From Pseudoflavonifractor sp. Marseille-P3106 (GTDB lineage Bacteria; Bacillota; Clostridia; Oscillospirales; Oscillospiraceae): 64,000 nt of DNA. The translations under genes were made by a program, and so were the position numbers. The notes beneath the pieces were generated by a model. That model did not search any database. It worked only from the letters and a program-made list of their open reading frames with translations, and was not told the origin of the DNA. The stretch spans positions 434,001 to 498,000 of the forward strand of contig LT827126.1 of assembly GCA_900169975.1 (NCBI GenBank), given 5' to 3'. Positions 8,346 to 16,824 of this stretch are shown in pieces (positions within the stretch are counted from its first letter, which is position 1; each line of letters begins with the position of its first letter).

Positions 8346-8672
8346 ATGCAGAATCATATGGAGTTCAGTAAGAAGACCTGGCGCTATACCATGGTAGACC
8401 CCTACGGGAACCTCAGCACCATCGAGCGGAATATCCCGCCCACTACGGTAAGCTGGGAGTACATCTGCCGGGACTACCACTTTGGTGCGGAGTCTCGTGA
8501 GAAAGCCGAGGCGCTTATGGTAAAGCACTTCGAGGCTCATTCCCCGTATCGGGGTTTCTGCCAAATCGCCAAGCACCTGGGATATACGCTCGTTTCTGTG
8601 GACACAGAAGGGAACCGCTATATCCGGTGTGGCAATGCCCCGCAGGGTCCTTTTATGGGCGAGGAAGAATAA
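8346..8672 (+). CDS. Hypothetical protein, 108 aa
   Basis: ATG 8346 is preferred over ATG 8334 because GGAGGG lies at 8336-8341. Soluble. Contains REKAEALMVKHFEAH, a helix typical of small accessory proteins of this element. Confidence 0.6.
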   Translation: MQNHMEFSKKTWRYTMVDPYGNLSTIERNIPPTTVSWEYICRDYHFGAESREKAEALMVKHFEAHSPYRGFCQIAKHLGYTLVSVDTEGNRYIRCGNAPQGPFMGEEE

Positions 8673-8679
8673 TAAATTG

Positions 8680-8708
8680 CTGGCCTGGGGTTCTCTCCAG
8701 GCCAGCCT
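8680..8708 (+). terminator. Hairpin after the 108-aa gene
   Basis: GCTGGCCTGG/CCAGGCCAGC stem-loop without a following T-tract. It may limit read-through or act as an RNA-processing hairpin. Confidence 0.35.
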
Positions 8709-8726
8709 GAAAAAAGGAGATAGTTT

Positions 8727-9572
8727 ATGAAAAACTTATGGTTCCGTGCAGGTGTGACCCTGCAGCTCAACGATGACGAGGTGGATACCATCCTAAAAAC
8801 TGGTGCGGACGATAATGGCGACATGGATATCGTTGAGAACGTCGTCAAAACCGCCCTCCAGGAAGGCCGGTTCGCGTTTGACGGGAACTCGTACTTCCCG
8901 GAGCCGGTGGTAGAGAGCCTTATCCAGGCGGAAGGGCTCCCCTATGCGCCCAGTGAGCCGGAGTTTGATATGAGCAGGCTGGGCGGTTTTACCCTGGCCA
9001 AGCCTGCTGTGAACGGCGATATGCTCAGTCGGGCCAGCGCTTTGATTGACCGGGTTGTCAATGAGAAGGACTACCACTGGAGCGGTGTGGTAAGGGAAGT
9101 CACTGTCAATAGCGACGGTATTTCCCTCTTCATCAACAGCGGCGGATACAATTTCTATGCAACCCCGGGCCAGATAAAGGAACTCCAGGCTTCCGTTCCG
9201 GCTACGCAGGTCGAGAAGGGGGAGGAGCCCCTGCTTGGAGTCAAGACGCCCCTGGGTTCTTTGGTTGCCCGAGAAGCGCCTGATGATGAGTACCCCGGAA
9301 TCGACATCTATCTGAACAAGCGCAGCGGGGAACAGGTCCCTGTCGCCCGAATCGAGTATGTCCCCGGCGGCGGGATGTGCGAGCCTGAGCAGAAAGACCC
9401 CAGAAGCGTCATCCCGCAGGAACGCATCCAATTCGCCGAGATAGGCTATTGGTCTGGCACCCAGAAAGCTGTCCCAGTGTTTACTCCGGGGCTCATGGCC
9501 AGAGTCTACAATGATGAGGCCAGGGATGAGCCTATCACCATCGCCTACAACGACTTCAAGGAGGAAGAGTAA
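8727..9572 (+). CDS. Hypothetical protein, 281 aa
   Basis: ATG with AAAAAGGAG upstream. The N-terminus is helical with an LNDDEVDTILKTG motif, followed by beta-rich domains (GSLVAREAPDDEYPGIDIYL). It looks like a multi-domain cytoplasmic protein. Function unknown. Confidence 0.65.
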   Translation: MKNLWFRAGVTLQLNDDEVDTILKTGADDNGDMDIVENVVKTALQEGRFAFDGNSYFPEPVVESLIQAEGLPYAPSEPEFDMSRLGGFTLAKPAVNGDMLSRASALIDRVVNEKDYHWSGVVREVTVNSDGISLFINSGGYNFYATPGQIKELQASVPATQVEKGEEPLLGVKTPLGSLVAREAPDDEYPGIDIYLNKRSGEQVPVARIEYVPGGGMCEPEQKDPRSVIPQERIQFAEIGYWSGTQKAVPVFTPGLMARVYNDEARDEPITIAYNDFKEEE

Positions 9573-9573
9573 C

Positions 9574-9819
9574 ATGCGGAAAAATGTCTGCATCACCTAT
9601 CATATGAGCAAGGAGAACGAGGTTGCAGAGACCTGCATCACCATCCCTATGGATGCAGCGGTCGCCGATGATGTGCTCGCCAATCAGGAAAACAGCCAGT
9701 ATGTCAAAGAAGGCAGTTCCGGCATCACCTCAATCAAGCAGATTCTGAGTAATCTGGCGGAACTTCAGGGGTATGTGGAAGCGCACTTCTGCTGTGCTGA
9801 GGAGCAGAGCACCCTTTAA
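9574..9819 (+). CDS. Hypothetical protein, 81 aa; end of operon B
   Basis: ATG 9574, one base after the previous stop, with GGAGGAAG in the upstream coding end. Short mixed protein with Cys near both ends. A stem-loop follows. Confidence 0.65.
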   Translation: MRKNVCITYHMSKENEVAETCITIPMDAAVADDVLANQENSQYVKEGSSGITSIKQILSNLAELQGYVEAHFCCAEEQSTL

Positions 9820-9827
9820 TTGCGCTA

Positions 9828-9856
9828 GGGGCGGACAGGATTTTCTGTCCGCCCCT
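9828..9856 (+). terminator. Terminator after operon B
   Basis: AGGGGCGGACAG pairs with CTGTCCGCCCCT around a short T-rich loop, just before the -35 of leader C. The downstream T-tract is poor. Confidence 0.55.
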
Positions 9857-9862
9857 CTAAAT

Positions 9863-10003
9863 TTGACTTAAAAAATAAAACATGGTAAGATATTTCCATC
9901 AAATAAGGAAGTATCGAATTTAAACCTCAAAATATATTCTAAGGCTCAAGACAGTGTATCCGATTCTCGGGTGTGCTGTCTTTTTTTATATATACAACAA
10001 ATT
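9863..10003 (+). promoter_or_regulatory. Leader C
   Basis: TTGACT (9863-9868), 17 bp, TAAGAT (9886-9891), GGAAGTAT (9907-9914). Hairpin at 9949-9981 (AGACAGTGTATCCGA / TCGGGTGTGCTGTCT), then T7 and ATATATACAACAAA. No octamer array here. Confidence 0.75.
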
Positions 10004-10024
10004 TTTTAAAGGAGAAATGAACCA

Positions 10025-10681
10025 ATGAAAGCCATGAAAACTCGTAGCGTAAAACACATCTTCTGCCTGTTCCTGACCGCTGTATTCGCCATTCTCAGCA
10101 ATGTGGGCGTTGCCTATGCTGCTGACGCCGAGCCGACCGACATCGGCCCTGCCATCATGATGGATGAGAACGGCAAGACCACTGTGGTGCCTACCATTGG
10201 AAATGCTATCCGCATGGAAGAGGATGGAACCATCGTCACCACAGACGAGGAAGGCAATGAAACGGAGTTTAATCCCTATCTCGCACCCGCGCTCTACATG
10301 GACGAGTTTGAAAACCTCATCTATGCGGAGGATGGATACAATATCGTGTCCATTCTGGGGCCTGCGTTCCAGACCGACGAGGACGGCAACATCGTCGAGA
10401 CGACCTCTGACGGTATGCAGACCGTGGTCGGCAAGGCACCGTTCGTAGTTGGAAAAATGGCTGAGGATGGGAAAATCACCCTGGTCGATGCCGATGACAC
10501 TATCCTGTACTTTGAGTTGCAGGATGGCCAGGCAAAGCTGGTCGCTGCGATGACCCCGGCCATCTACATGGACGGGAACGGCGTCGTCATCTCGGTCGAT
10601 TATTTTGGCCGGGAGACAGTGATTTCTGCTCCCGAGGGATTCGTGCCTGCTCCTGTCGGCTATGACCAGGAGGCGAAGTAA
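10025..10681 (+). CDS. Secreted acidic protein, 218 aa
   Basis: ATG with AAAGGAG upstream. A classical signal peptide (Lys/Arg region, hydrophobic core, AYAA cleavage site near residue 33) predicts export. The mature part consists of repeated ~35-residue units of the form PAxxMDE(N/D)GxxxxV, seen as GPAIMMDENG, APALYMDEFE, GPAFQTDEDG and TPAIYMDGNG, probably a short beta-repeat. No membrane anchor or LPXTG signal. Role unknown; its own leader gives it independent control. Confidence 0.7.
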   Translation: MKAMKTRSVKHIFCLFLTAVFAILSNVGVAYAADAEPTDIGPAIMMDENGKTTVVPTIGNAIRMEEDGTIVTTDEEGNETEFNPYLAPALYMDEFENLIYAEDGYNIVSILGPAFQTDEDGNIVETTSDGMQTVVGKAPFVVGKMAEDGKITLVDADDTILYFELQDGQAKLVAAMTPAIYMDGNGVVISVDYFGRETVISAPEGFVPAPVGYDQEAK

Positions 10682-10686
10682 ACTGT

Positions 10687-11121
10687 ATGGAAAACAACAC
10701 AATTTCCCCTGGCCGGTATCGCCACTACAAGGGTAACGAGTATCAGGTGTTGGCTGTTGCAACACATTCTGAGACTCTGGAACCCATGGTGGTTTACCAG
10801 GCGGAATACGAAGACCGCAAAATTTGGGTTCGACCGGCTTCTATGTGGAATGAGATGGTGACGAAGGATGGGGTCACAGCCCCTCGCTTCAAGCGCATAT
10901 CAGACCCGAAGGTATCTATGGGGGCGAAGAGAGCTGTTGAGCTCATCAATCATATGATTGACCGTATGATTGATGATGCTGGCGGGCATTCTCGGGAGGC
11001 TCTGGCTCAGCTTATTGAGTTGGGCTTCACTCGGGAGGAACTTGTTGATGAGTTCCAGTTCCCCACCGCTGACGTCGACGACCTGATGTCGGAGTACGAA
11101 AGCGGCAGCGAAGACGCATAA
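10687..11121 (+). CDS. Hypothetical protein with N-terminal DUF1653-like domain, 144 aa
   Basis: ATG behind the AGGAGGCGAAG of the previous coding end. The first 65 residues (PGRYRHYKGNEYQVLAVATH ... SMWNEMV) match the short DUF1653-type domain, in which PGxYxHYKGxxYxV and SLPVYQ/E-type strands recur; biochemical role unknown. The C-terminal half is helical. Confidence 0.65.
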   Translation: MENNTISPGRYRHYKGNEYQVLAVATHSETLEPMVVYQAEYEDRKIWVRPASMWNEMVTKDGVTAPRFKRISDPKVSMGAKRAVELINHMIDRMIDDAGGHSREALAQLIELGFTREELVDEFQFPTADVDDLMSEYESGSEDA

Positions 11122-11125
11122 ACGC

Positions 11126-11162
11126 AAGGGGAGTGGCACATCAGCCACTCCCCTCATTTTTT
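11126..11162 (+). terminator. Intrinsic terminator
   Basis: GGGGAGTGGC / GCCACTCCCC stem-loop followed by TCATTTTTTC, immediately after the 144-aa gene. Confidence 0.7.
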
Positions 11163-11178
11163 CAAGGAGGATATGTTT

Positions 11179-11748
11179 ATGGATATTTTGGGGCGTATTA
11201 CAAAACTGGTAGTACAACGCTGCGAAGCGTGCGGCAAGGTGTTCCCTATGCTCTATAAGGCTAGGTTCGACAGTTCGGCCGGAGTCTTTGTCAGCGATGG
11301 CTATGACTATGTGGGAGAAACTTGTAACTGCAAAGCCGATTTTGCTCCCGACGAAGGCGACCCGAGCATTTCGGAGTGGGTTGATTCCCTGAATACCGCC
11401 AGGCATAAAACGGTGACAGACCACGCTGTTCTGTTTGAGATGGAACTGGACGCAAGCCCCACCGCAAACGAACTTCAGGCTATCCTCAACCTGTTCGAGC
11501 CGACTGAGCATCTGGTCCCTATTGATATGGCTGCCAATAACAGCTATGCTGTGGGATTCATGCCGGACAGCCTTGCGAACCTGCTGGACTACGACCTGCG
11601 GTATTACGAGCAGGCCATCAGCAAACTTATGGACGACGAGTGCCTGCTTATGGACATTGCGTCGACCAAGGGTCTGCCGCACGGTGCTCTGTACGAGGTC
11701 GTCGTCAAGGACATTCCAACCTACATTTTCCGCAATCTGAAGGAGTGA
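11179..11748 (+). CDS. Zinc-ribbon-like protein, 189 aa
   Basis: ATG 11179 lies 8 nt after AAGGAGG; ATG 11173 is too close. An N-terminal CEACGK and a later CNCKAD segment form a probable four-Cys zinc site (residues about 13-55). The rest is helical. Function unknown. It starts a run of small coupled genes. Confidence 0.65.
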   Translation: MDILGRITKLVVQRCEACGKVFPMLYKARFDSSAGVFVSDGYDYVGETCNCKADFAPDEGDPSISEWVDSLNTARHKTVTDHAVLFEMELDASPTANELQAILNLFEPTEHLVPIDMAANNSYAVGFMPDSLANLLDYDLRYYEQAISKLMDDECLLMDIASTKGLPHGALYEVVVKDIPTYIFRNLKE

Positions 11749-11753
11749 TTTTT

Positions 11754-12089
11754 ATGCTGGGGAGCAGCGTCCATTACGCGCAGTTCGTACCTGCCAGCCT
11801 ATTTCAACTTTCATATCTGAGAGAGAGACGGTTTGGAGATTATCATGCCACCATCGAGCGGCGTCCTGCTGAGGGAGAGCCCCGCAGGCTCAAGGTCTGC
11901 TGGTGCCGTGTGGCTCCGGGCCTCTTAAGTGAGGTGCCCGACCATCTCCGGCCGTTCCACCTCGATTTCATCGAGCAGAAAAGCGGGGATTGGTTGGTCG
12001 CTTTCAAAACTGAAAACATTCTCGCCAGTCTCTATGTGAAGATGACTGGTACAGAAATGGCCAGTCTTCTTGAGAGAGCGGCCCAGTGA
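11754..12089 (+). CDS. Hypothetical protein, 111 aa
   Basis: ATG 11754, GAAGGAGTG upstream. Basic N-terminal half (YLRERRFGDYHATIERR). No family recognised. Confidence 0.6.
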   Translation: MLGSSVHYAQFVPASLFQLSYLRERRFGDYHATIERRPAEGEPRRLKVCWCRVAPGLLSEVPDHLRPFHLDFIEQKSGDWLVAFKTENILASLYVKMTGTEMASLLERAAQ

Positions 12090-12101
12090 AGGAGGAGTCA
12101 T

Positions 12102-12356
12102 ATGGATATCGATTACCTGGAGCAGGCTATCGGAGCGATGCTGATGGCGAAGGTCATCACCTTCGAGGCTAATTCATGGGCGTTTGGCTTTGTGGATATG
12201 GTTGTAAAAAGCACCGTATTTGTTGAGTCGGAGTCCATAATTTCGGTCGTGGAGGATGACTGGAACGATGGCCCTGCCGCCAGCGTTGCAAAACTGCTGG
12301 CCGAACATGTGAGAGACGGAGAGATTCACTTTATTCCCGTTGAAGAACAGCACTGA
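12102..12356 (+). CDS. Hypothetical protein, 84 aa
   Basis: ATG with GAAGGAGGAG upstream. Small acidic alpha/beta protein; no known motif. Confidence 0.65.
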   Translation: MDIDYLEQAIGAMLMAKVITFEANSWAFGFVDMVVKSTVFVESESIISVVEDDWNDGPAASVAKLLAEHVRDGEIHFIPVEEQH

Positions 12357-12373
12357 ATGAACGGAGGTATATC

Positions 12374-12841
12374 ATGTCTGAATATTACACCAAGCAAAGA
12401 GGCCATTTGCAGGTTCTGCTGGAGTCCCTCATCTCGGATGATGTGGACGCCTATCTGTACGATAGTACGGACAGTGCTTGGGGGCTTATCTATCATAAGC
12501 CGACCAATACCATCATGCACATCAGCTATGAGGGAGTCAATGGGATTGCTCTGGGCAGTTGTCTGAAGCCCAACAAGTGGCATGGAACCGGGTATCAGTG
12601 CCTGGAGTCCGGCTTCCGCTGGATTACCAAGGAGGACCTGGAAGCTGCATTTCACAAGGCAAAAGTCCTATTGGCAAAGGATATTATGGCACACAGGGAG
12701 ACTAAAGTCCCTGGCATCTGCCTTCCCGATGATTTGCAGAAGCATCTGTATCGGGACCTGGATGAATATTTTGAAACTCGCTGGCCTGGCCAAAGAGCGA
12801 GAGAAAAATTCATTCAGGTCATGGTCGGAGAATGTGATTGA
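12374..12841 (+). CDS. Hypothetical protein, 155 aa
   Basis: ATG with ACGGAGGT upstream. Soluble, aromatic-rich middle, basic C-terminus (WPGQRAREKFIQ). No family recognised. Confidence 0.65.
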   Translation: MSEYYTKQRGHLQVLLESLISDDVDAYLYDSTDSAWGLIYHKPTNTIMHISYEGVNGIALGSCLKPNKWHGTGYQCLESGFRWITKEDLEAAFHKAKVLLAKDIMAHRETKVPGICLPDDLQKHLYRDLDEYFETRWPGQRAREKFIQVMVGECD

Positions 12842-12862
12842 AGATGAAAAGGAGGGCTTTCA

Positions 12863-13453
12863 TTGAGCACAAAAAGAGCAACTGACCTGGCAGAAAAGCT
12901 CCGATATAAGGAGAACGAGCGTCTGCTGGAGAAACTGCCCATCTGGATTACAGAGTCCGAACCCTGGGCAAGAAAGATGATAGACCAGTATGGCCCGAAT
13001 GGCGCGCAGAAGGATGTGGATGGATACAGGCTTCTGTATGTCCTGAATCACCTTTGCCCGTCACTCTACCACTTCCACCGACAGCCGGACCCGAAGCGCT
13101 TCATGGGCGATATGGACGGTTACAATGCCGCCGCGCAGAAGCATTTTCTGGAGAACACCCAGGCCGGACTGCTGGATAGTGATGGAACACTCATCCAGGA
13201 GGGCGTTTGCTACGACGCTGAGAGTTTCAATGCCTTTCTCGCAGTAGCAAGGTCCTACTGCGACAAGTATTTGGAGCAGCTTTGGCATGAGTTAGCAGAT
13301 GTCCCGTTTGATGACCACCCGGAGAGCGATATGACCTTGGCGGAGCCTTGGCATGGGTTCCCGGCCGGAACAGAGAGAGGGGATATCTGGCACTGGTTCG
13401 ATGACAGATATAGCGGGGGAGTGGTATCGCTCCTCTACGGAAGGAGTAACTGA
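12863..13453 (+). CDS. Hypothetical protein, 196 aa
   Basis: TTG start placed 7 nt after AAAAGGAGGG. Helical, with several His and aromatic residues (CPSLYHFHRQPD). No catalytic motif recognised. Confidence 0.65.
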   Translation: MSTKRATDLAEKLRYKENERLLEKLPIWITESEPWARKMIDQYGPNGAQKDVDGYRLLYVLNHLCPSLYHFHRQPDPKRFMGDMDGYNAAAQKHFLENTQAGLLDSDGTLIQEGVCYDAESFNAFLAVARSYCDKYLEQLWHELADVPFDDHPESDMTLAEPWHGFPAGTERGDIWHWFDDRYSGGVVSLLYGRSN

Positions 13454-13454
13454 A

Positions 13455-14369
13455 ATGACGCTGAATGAAGTAATTAAGAGAATCAACGCGGCGATTCTGG
13501 ACGTCCCGCAGGAGGAAAGAATTCGAAAGTTGGCCGGGAAAAACTCGTTCCTGCAGGGGTTGCTCCGACAGGAGATGGTCGAGTCGGATGAAGCGAAGGC
13601 GGCACTTGCGGAGTACCACATGCGTGCTGAGATAACCTGGGACTTTGGAGTGCCGGTCCCGACACTGGATGTCTACGTCCAGTTGACGGAGGACAGCCCC
13701 TATGCCATTATCGGGCACCGTTACAGCCATGGTTCGTGGAAGTTTCTTTCGTTCAAGCGGAAGAAATGCACAATCAATGGCCGGGCAACCATGTCGGCTG
13801 ACCTCGCTGTACTGAGCGAGTTTGGCCCAAAGGGCGACATCACGGTCGCTGAGTACTACGCTGAGCGGTTTCGCAACATTCAAAAAGCCTGCGAGGGGAC
13901 TATCCAGATGGTGAAGGGCATCGACCTTCTCATTTCCACGTTCGGCCACGAAAAGGCTGCGGAGCTGGTCCAGAGCATCAAAGATTTGGATTCCAATACA
14001 GGGCTGAATTTCTTCAACAGCCAGTATAAAGGTTTCTGGAACCGTTCCATTTTCAATGATGGGGTTCGAGACAAAATCCTGGCTTTGGATACATTCGACA
14101 AGGATAACCTCAGCGACTTGAGTAACCTCGCGGTGGACATCCTTCTGGACGCCACTGACTACATCGGCAACCAGCCAGAGCAGTTTTCTGCCAGAAGAGG
14201 TGATATTTCCACTATGCGGACCAATGCCAGTTTTCACGCCAAACTCCAGGCGGCGGTCGATGAGTGGGCGACAGACCGCGCCAATGATGGTGCTGACCTG
14301 CAGATGTCTCACGCGCAGGCGGCTAAGTTCGTTTGGGACCTCTACATGCTGTATATCGTTGAAGGTTGA
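13455..14369 (+). CDS. Hypothetical protein, 304 aa
   Basis: ATG 13455 with AAGGAGT upstream. Mostly alpha-helical; a basic stretch SWKFLSFKRKKCTING lies near residues 95-110. No known family. It closes this run of genes; the next gene has its own ribosome site after about 110 bp. Confidence 0.65.
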   Translation: MTLNEVIKRINAAILDVPQEERIRKLAGKNSFLQGLLRQEMVESDEAKAALAEYHMRAEITWDFGVPVPTLDVYVQLTEDSPYAIIGHRYSHGSWKFLSFKRKKCTINGRATMSADLAVLSEFGPKGDITVAEYYAERFRNIQKACEGTIQMVKGIDLLISTFGHEKAAELVQSIKDLDSNTGLNFFNSQYKGFWNRSIFNDGVRDKILALDTFDKDNLSDLSNLAVDILLDATDYIGNQPEQFSARRGDISTMRTNASFHAKLQAAVDEWATDRANDGADLQMSHAQAAKFVWDLYMLYIVEG

Positions 14370-14478
14370 GAAAGGGTGCGGAACGGCGCTTGATTATGAA
14401 AGTGAAGCTGATTGGTCTGTATTTTGCAGGCGAAAGCTAAACCGAGCAGCTTTCTGATTAAATAAGGAGGAAAAAGGG

Positions 14479-14700
14479 ATGAAGACGATTTGTTCACTTA
14501 GATTCAAGGAGGCCATTGCAGCCATTCAGGGAACCAAGACCGTAATGTATAAGCACGGAGTCTGGAATGAATACAGTCTGTGCAAGACCGAAGATGCCAT
14601 TAAGGAAATCCAGAGGAGCGGGTATGGAGCCGATGTCAAATACAACGAGGACAAGAAAATGTTCTACGTCAGTGTGCCAGCCGCATGTGATATGTGGTGA
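14479..14700 (+). CDS. Hypothetical protein, 73 aa
   Basis: ATG with AAGGAGGAAAAAG upstream. Basic small protein with alternating strand/helix pattern; no family recognised. Confidence 0.65.
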   Translation: MKTICSLRFKEAIAAIQGTKTVMYKHGVWNEYSLCKTEDAIKEIQRSGYGADVKYNEDKKMFYVSVPAACDMW

Positions 14701-14841
14701 CTTTTGAAATGAAAATCGGCTGCAGTCGACGGACTGCCCAACCTAACAGCATTTCTGGAGGAAATACGTCAGTCACCCCATGAATAAAATCGGGGGCTTG
14801 AAAGAACCCTGACTGACTACCCTAAGTGCTCAGGGCACTAC

Positions 14842-14997
14842 ATGACCCATGACCCGACGACCTTCAGTCAGTGGCACTGCTGGCATCACGGGAACCACTC
14901 CTGGATTGATGCGGCAGACGGCCTCCTGTATGAGTCGGAGCTTGACCTCTCGGATTTGCTCATTGATATGGGCGAGCACCCGGAAAACTATGAGTAA
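14842..14997 (+). CDS. Possible small protein, 51 aa
   Basis: An open frame with ordinary codon use and protein-like composition (FSQWHCWHHGNHSWIDAADG; acidic C-terminus). It lacks a ribosome site, and the frame is open upstream only to 14788. It may be the 3' part of a degraded gene. The 140 bp before it (14701-14841) hold only 9- and 24-codon open frames and hairpins. Confidence 0.4.
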   Translation: MTHDPTTFSQWHCWHHGNHSWIDAADGLLYESELDLSDLLIDMGEHPENYE

Positions 14998-14999
14998 AA

Positions 15000-15036
15000 C
15001 GGCAGTCCCCGCACAAATACTTGTGCGGGGACTCAT
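15000..15036 (+). terminator. Intrinsic terminator-like hairpin
   Basis: AGTCCCCGCAC pairs with GTGCGGGGACT. It lies between the small open frame and the next ribosome site; the T-tract is weak. Confidence 0.5.
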
Positions 15037-15060
15037 TAAAACTGAAAAGAGGTAGATAAC

Positions 15061-15708
15061 ATGCGCAATGGTCATTTGATTGCGATGGAGGGGCCTGTCA
15101 CCAGGATTGTCCGGGAGCAGAGCTGCCTCCTGATGGATGCAGCGGCTAACAACCCTCAATGGAGACTTCCTAATGTCTTTGCCCTCTCCCTCCCGTGGGA
15201 TGATGAAAGCGAGTCCCTTGTGGGTAAGCTGGAGGCCGGTGTATTTGGCTCTCCGCCGGATGTCTATGAGGCGACTATGGTCTACCTGATGGATATTTGG
15301 CACTCCTTCAGGGTCGATTGGGGCGAAGACTATAATTCCGGTGGCCTGGCCATCATCGAGAAGTATGTCCCCCACAACTTTCTCCAGCAGGGAGGACGGT
15401 TTCCCAAGGAATTGCGCCGGGACTATAACCGTTGGCTCATCGACACAGCCTACATAAAGCTCTCTCTGCCTGCGCCGGATACCGTACTGTATCTGGATGT
15501 GCCTGTCGAACTTCGTGCGCAAGCCGGAGGCGCGTCCATATCGGATAATATGCTTCAGCAGGAAGAAACTGTCCGTGCAACAGAACTGGAGATTGCCTCC
15601 AGCCTTGGATGGTTAGTGGTCGATTGTTCGAACAACGGACAGTTGCGGACAAAGGAGTCCATTCATGATGAGCTTTATGCCTATGCAAATCTGCTCTTCA
15701 AAACGTGA
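15061..15708 (+). CDS. Thymidylate-kinase-like protein without P-loop, 215 aa
   Basis: Overall order matches dTMP kinase: an N-terminal strand IAMEGP (7-12), an EKYVPHNFLQQGG segment near residue 100 corresponding to the DRY-x3-N-x2-QG motif, and PDTVLYLDVPVE near residues 140-151, a hallmark of the family. The Walker A loop GxxGxGK(S/T) is replaced by GPVTRIVREQS, with no Lys-Ser/Thr. Family knowledge says this loop binds ATP phosphates, so catalysis is unlikely; a nucleotide-sensing or decoy role is inference. Confidence 0.6.
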   Translation: MRNGHLIAMEGPVTRIVREQSCLLMDAAANNPQWRLPNVFALSLPWDDESESLVGKLEAGVFGSPPDVYEATMVYLMDIWHSFRVDWGEDYNSGGLAIIEKYVPHNFLQQGGRFPKELRRDYNRWLIDTAYIKLSLPAPDTVLYLDVPVELRAQAGGASISDNMLQQEETVRATELEIASSLGWLVVDCSNNGQLRTKESIHDELYAYANLLFKT

Positions 15709-15725
15709 TAGAGGAGGAAATAACT

Positions 15726-16256
15726 ATGTTTGAGAAGAAAAATGTGGGTGGCGAGCACTTCAGCAGCACTGAGGGAGAAAAATTGCCACTCATTTACCAA
15801 TCCATTAACAGCACGGCCGTAACTTTAACAAAGAAACCCTCACGGGACGATTCCTTTGCTTCCGTGCAAATTTCTGTAAAGCAGGCTCTGCAGGCCCCCT
15901 GGACTCCTGCGGTGGTCGTCTTCATTACCATGCGTGGCGATGTTGTAGTCACCCAGTTTCCTGGAGTAGTTCTGGATGCCTCGGTTGCAGTCCACATTGA
16001 AAAAGCGAAAGGGGTTCTCCGTGAATTCTGGGCAGAAAACTCCCAAGGGAAGTACCTTGCACTTACGGATGAGGACGATGTACTGGACTCAATATGGTTC
16101 GTCCGCAACTATAATTCGGAGTTTGAGGATGCCTATGCGGCAGCACGCTATGAATGGGACCATTCTGACGAGGAGTTCTTCCATTTCATGAAGGAGTCTC
16201 TTGCTTTGCACGGATACATCGTAGAGAGCGTCCCTTTCGAAGAATATCTGTCCTGA
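15726..16256 (+). CDS. Hypothetical protein, 176 aa
   Basis: ATG 15726 with GAGGAGGAAATAA upstream. Soluble mixed protein; the C-terminal half is acidic and helical. No family recognised. The nucleotidyltransferase gene starts a few bases after its stop. Confidence 0.65.
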   Translation: MFEKKNVGGEHFSSTEGEKLPLIYQSINSTAVTLTKKPSRDDSFASVQISVKQALQAPWTPAVVVFITMRGDVVVTQFPGVVLDASVAVHIEKAKGVLREFWAENSQGKYLALTDEDDVLDSIWFVRNYNSEFEDAYAAARYEWDHSDEEFFHFMKESLALHGYIVESVPFEEYLS

Positions 16257-16264
16257 GGTGAGTG

Positions 16265-16711
16265 ATGGAACTCTTTGAATCTTTCCTGAATGCGATTGCC
16301 CCTTATGTCATCGTGGTCGGCTCCTTCGGCCGTAACGAGGAAACCGAGGACAGCGATATCGACTGCTTCTTACGGAGTAAGCCGCCAAAGGAAATCGACC
16401 CCGAGACCGGGGATGATACCTATATGCCGGAAATCTTCGCTATCGTGGACAGCTTTGGCCTGGCCTGGTCCAGTGTCATCGTGGGCCACATTGCCGTGGA
16501 GCGGCAGCCGGGTATCCCGAGAATGGTCGAGATAAGCTATCATTATTGCATTCCCTACACAGAACCCGTGTTTAAGCGGGTAATTTACGGTGTACGGTTC
16601 CTGTGCGCCAAAGACGACAAGAACTGCTCTCTGGATGAGCGCAGCGATTTCCTGGATTGGGATGACACCGTTGGCGATAACGTGATTCGTCACCCGCTTC
16701 CACCATATTAA
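16265..16711 (+). CDS. Minimal nucleotidyltransferase (pol-beta superfamily), 148 aa
   Basis: The strand VIVVGSFGRN (about 16-24) followed by SDIDCF (30-35) is the GS-x10-DxD signature of pol-beta-type nucleotidyltransferases; the two Asp bind metal and NTP. Families with this fold include MNT antitoxins and small-molecule or tRNA nucleotidyltransferases. No HEPN partner is adjacent. GTG 16262 or ATG 16265 could be the start. Substrate unknown. Confidence 0.7.
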   Translation: MELFESFLNAIAPYVIVVGSFGRNEETEDSDIDCFLRSKPPKEIDPETGDDTYMPEIFAIVDSFGLAWSSVIVGHIAVERQPGIPRMVEISYHYCIPYTEPVFKRVIYGVRFLCAKDDKNCSLDERSDFLDWDDTVGDNVIRHPLPPY

Positions 16712-16712
16712 C

Positions 16713-16757
16713 GAAAGGCCCCTACGTTCTCATGAACGTAGGGGCCTTTCTCTTTGC
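16713..16757 (+). terminator. Intrinsic terminator
   Basis: GAAAGGCCCCTACGTT pairs with AACGTAGGGGCCTTTC, followed by a T-rich stretch; strong stem directly after the nucleotidyltransferase gene. Confidence 0.75.
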
Positions 16758-16764
16758 TTCAAAA

Positions 16765-16793
16765 TTGACTAATATAATTTTAAATGGTAAAAT
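16765..16793 (+). promoter_or_regulatory. Promoter for the VirD4-like gene
   Basis: TTGACT (16765-16770), 17 bp, TAAAAT (16788-16793) preceded by TGG. Unlike the leaders it leads straight into a ribosome site (GGGAGG) with no hairpin. Confidence 0.7.
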
Positions 16794-16824
16794 ATATACA
16801 ACAAGATATTGGGAGGTATATCTA

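Noticed and set aside
14396-14440. 14-codon frame before the 73-aa gene
   Set aside because: Too short to judge, with only a weak ribosome site; left out of the annotation.
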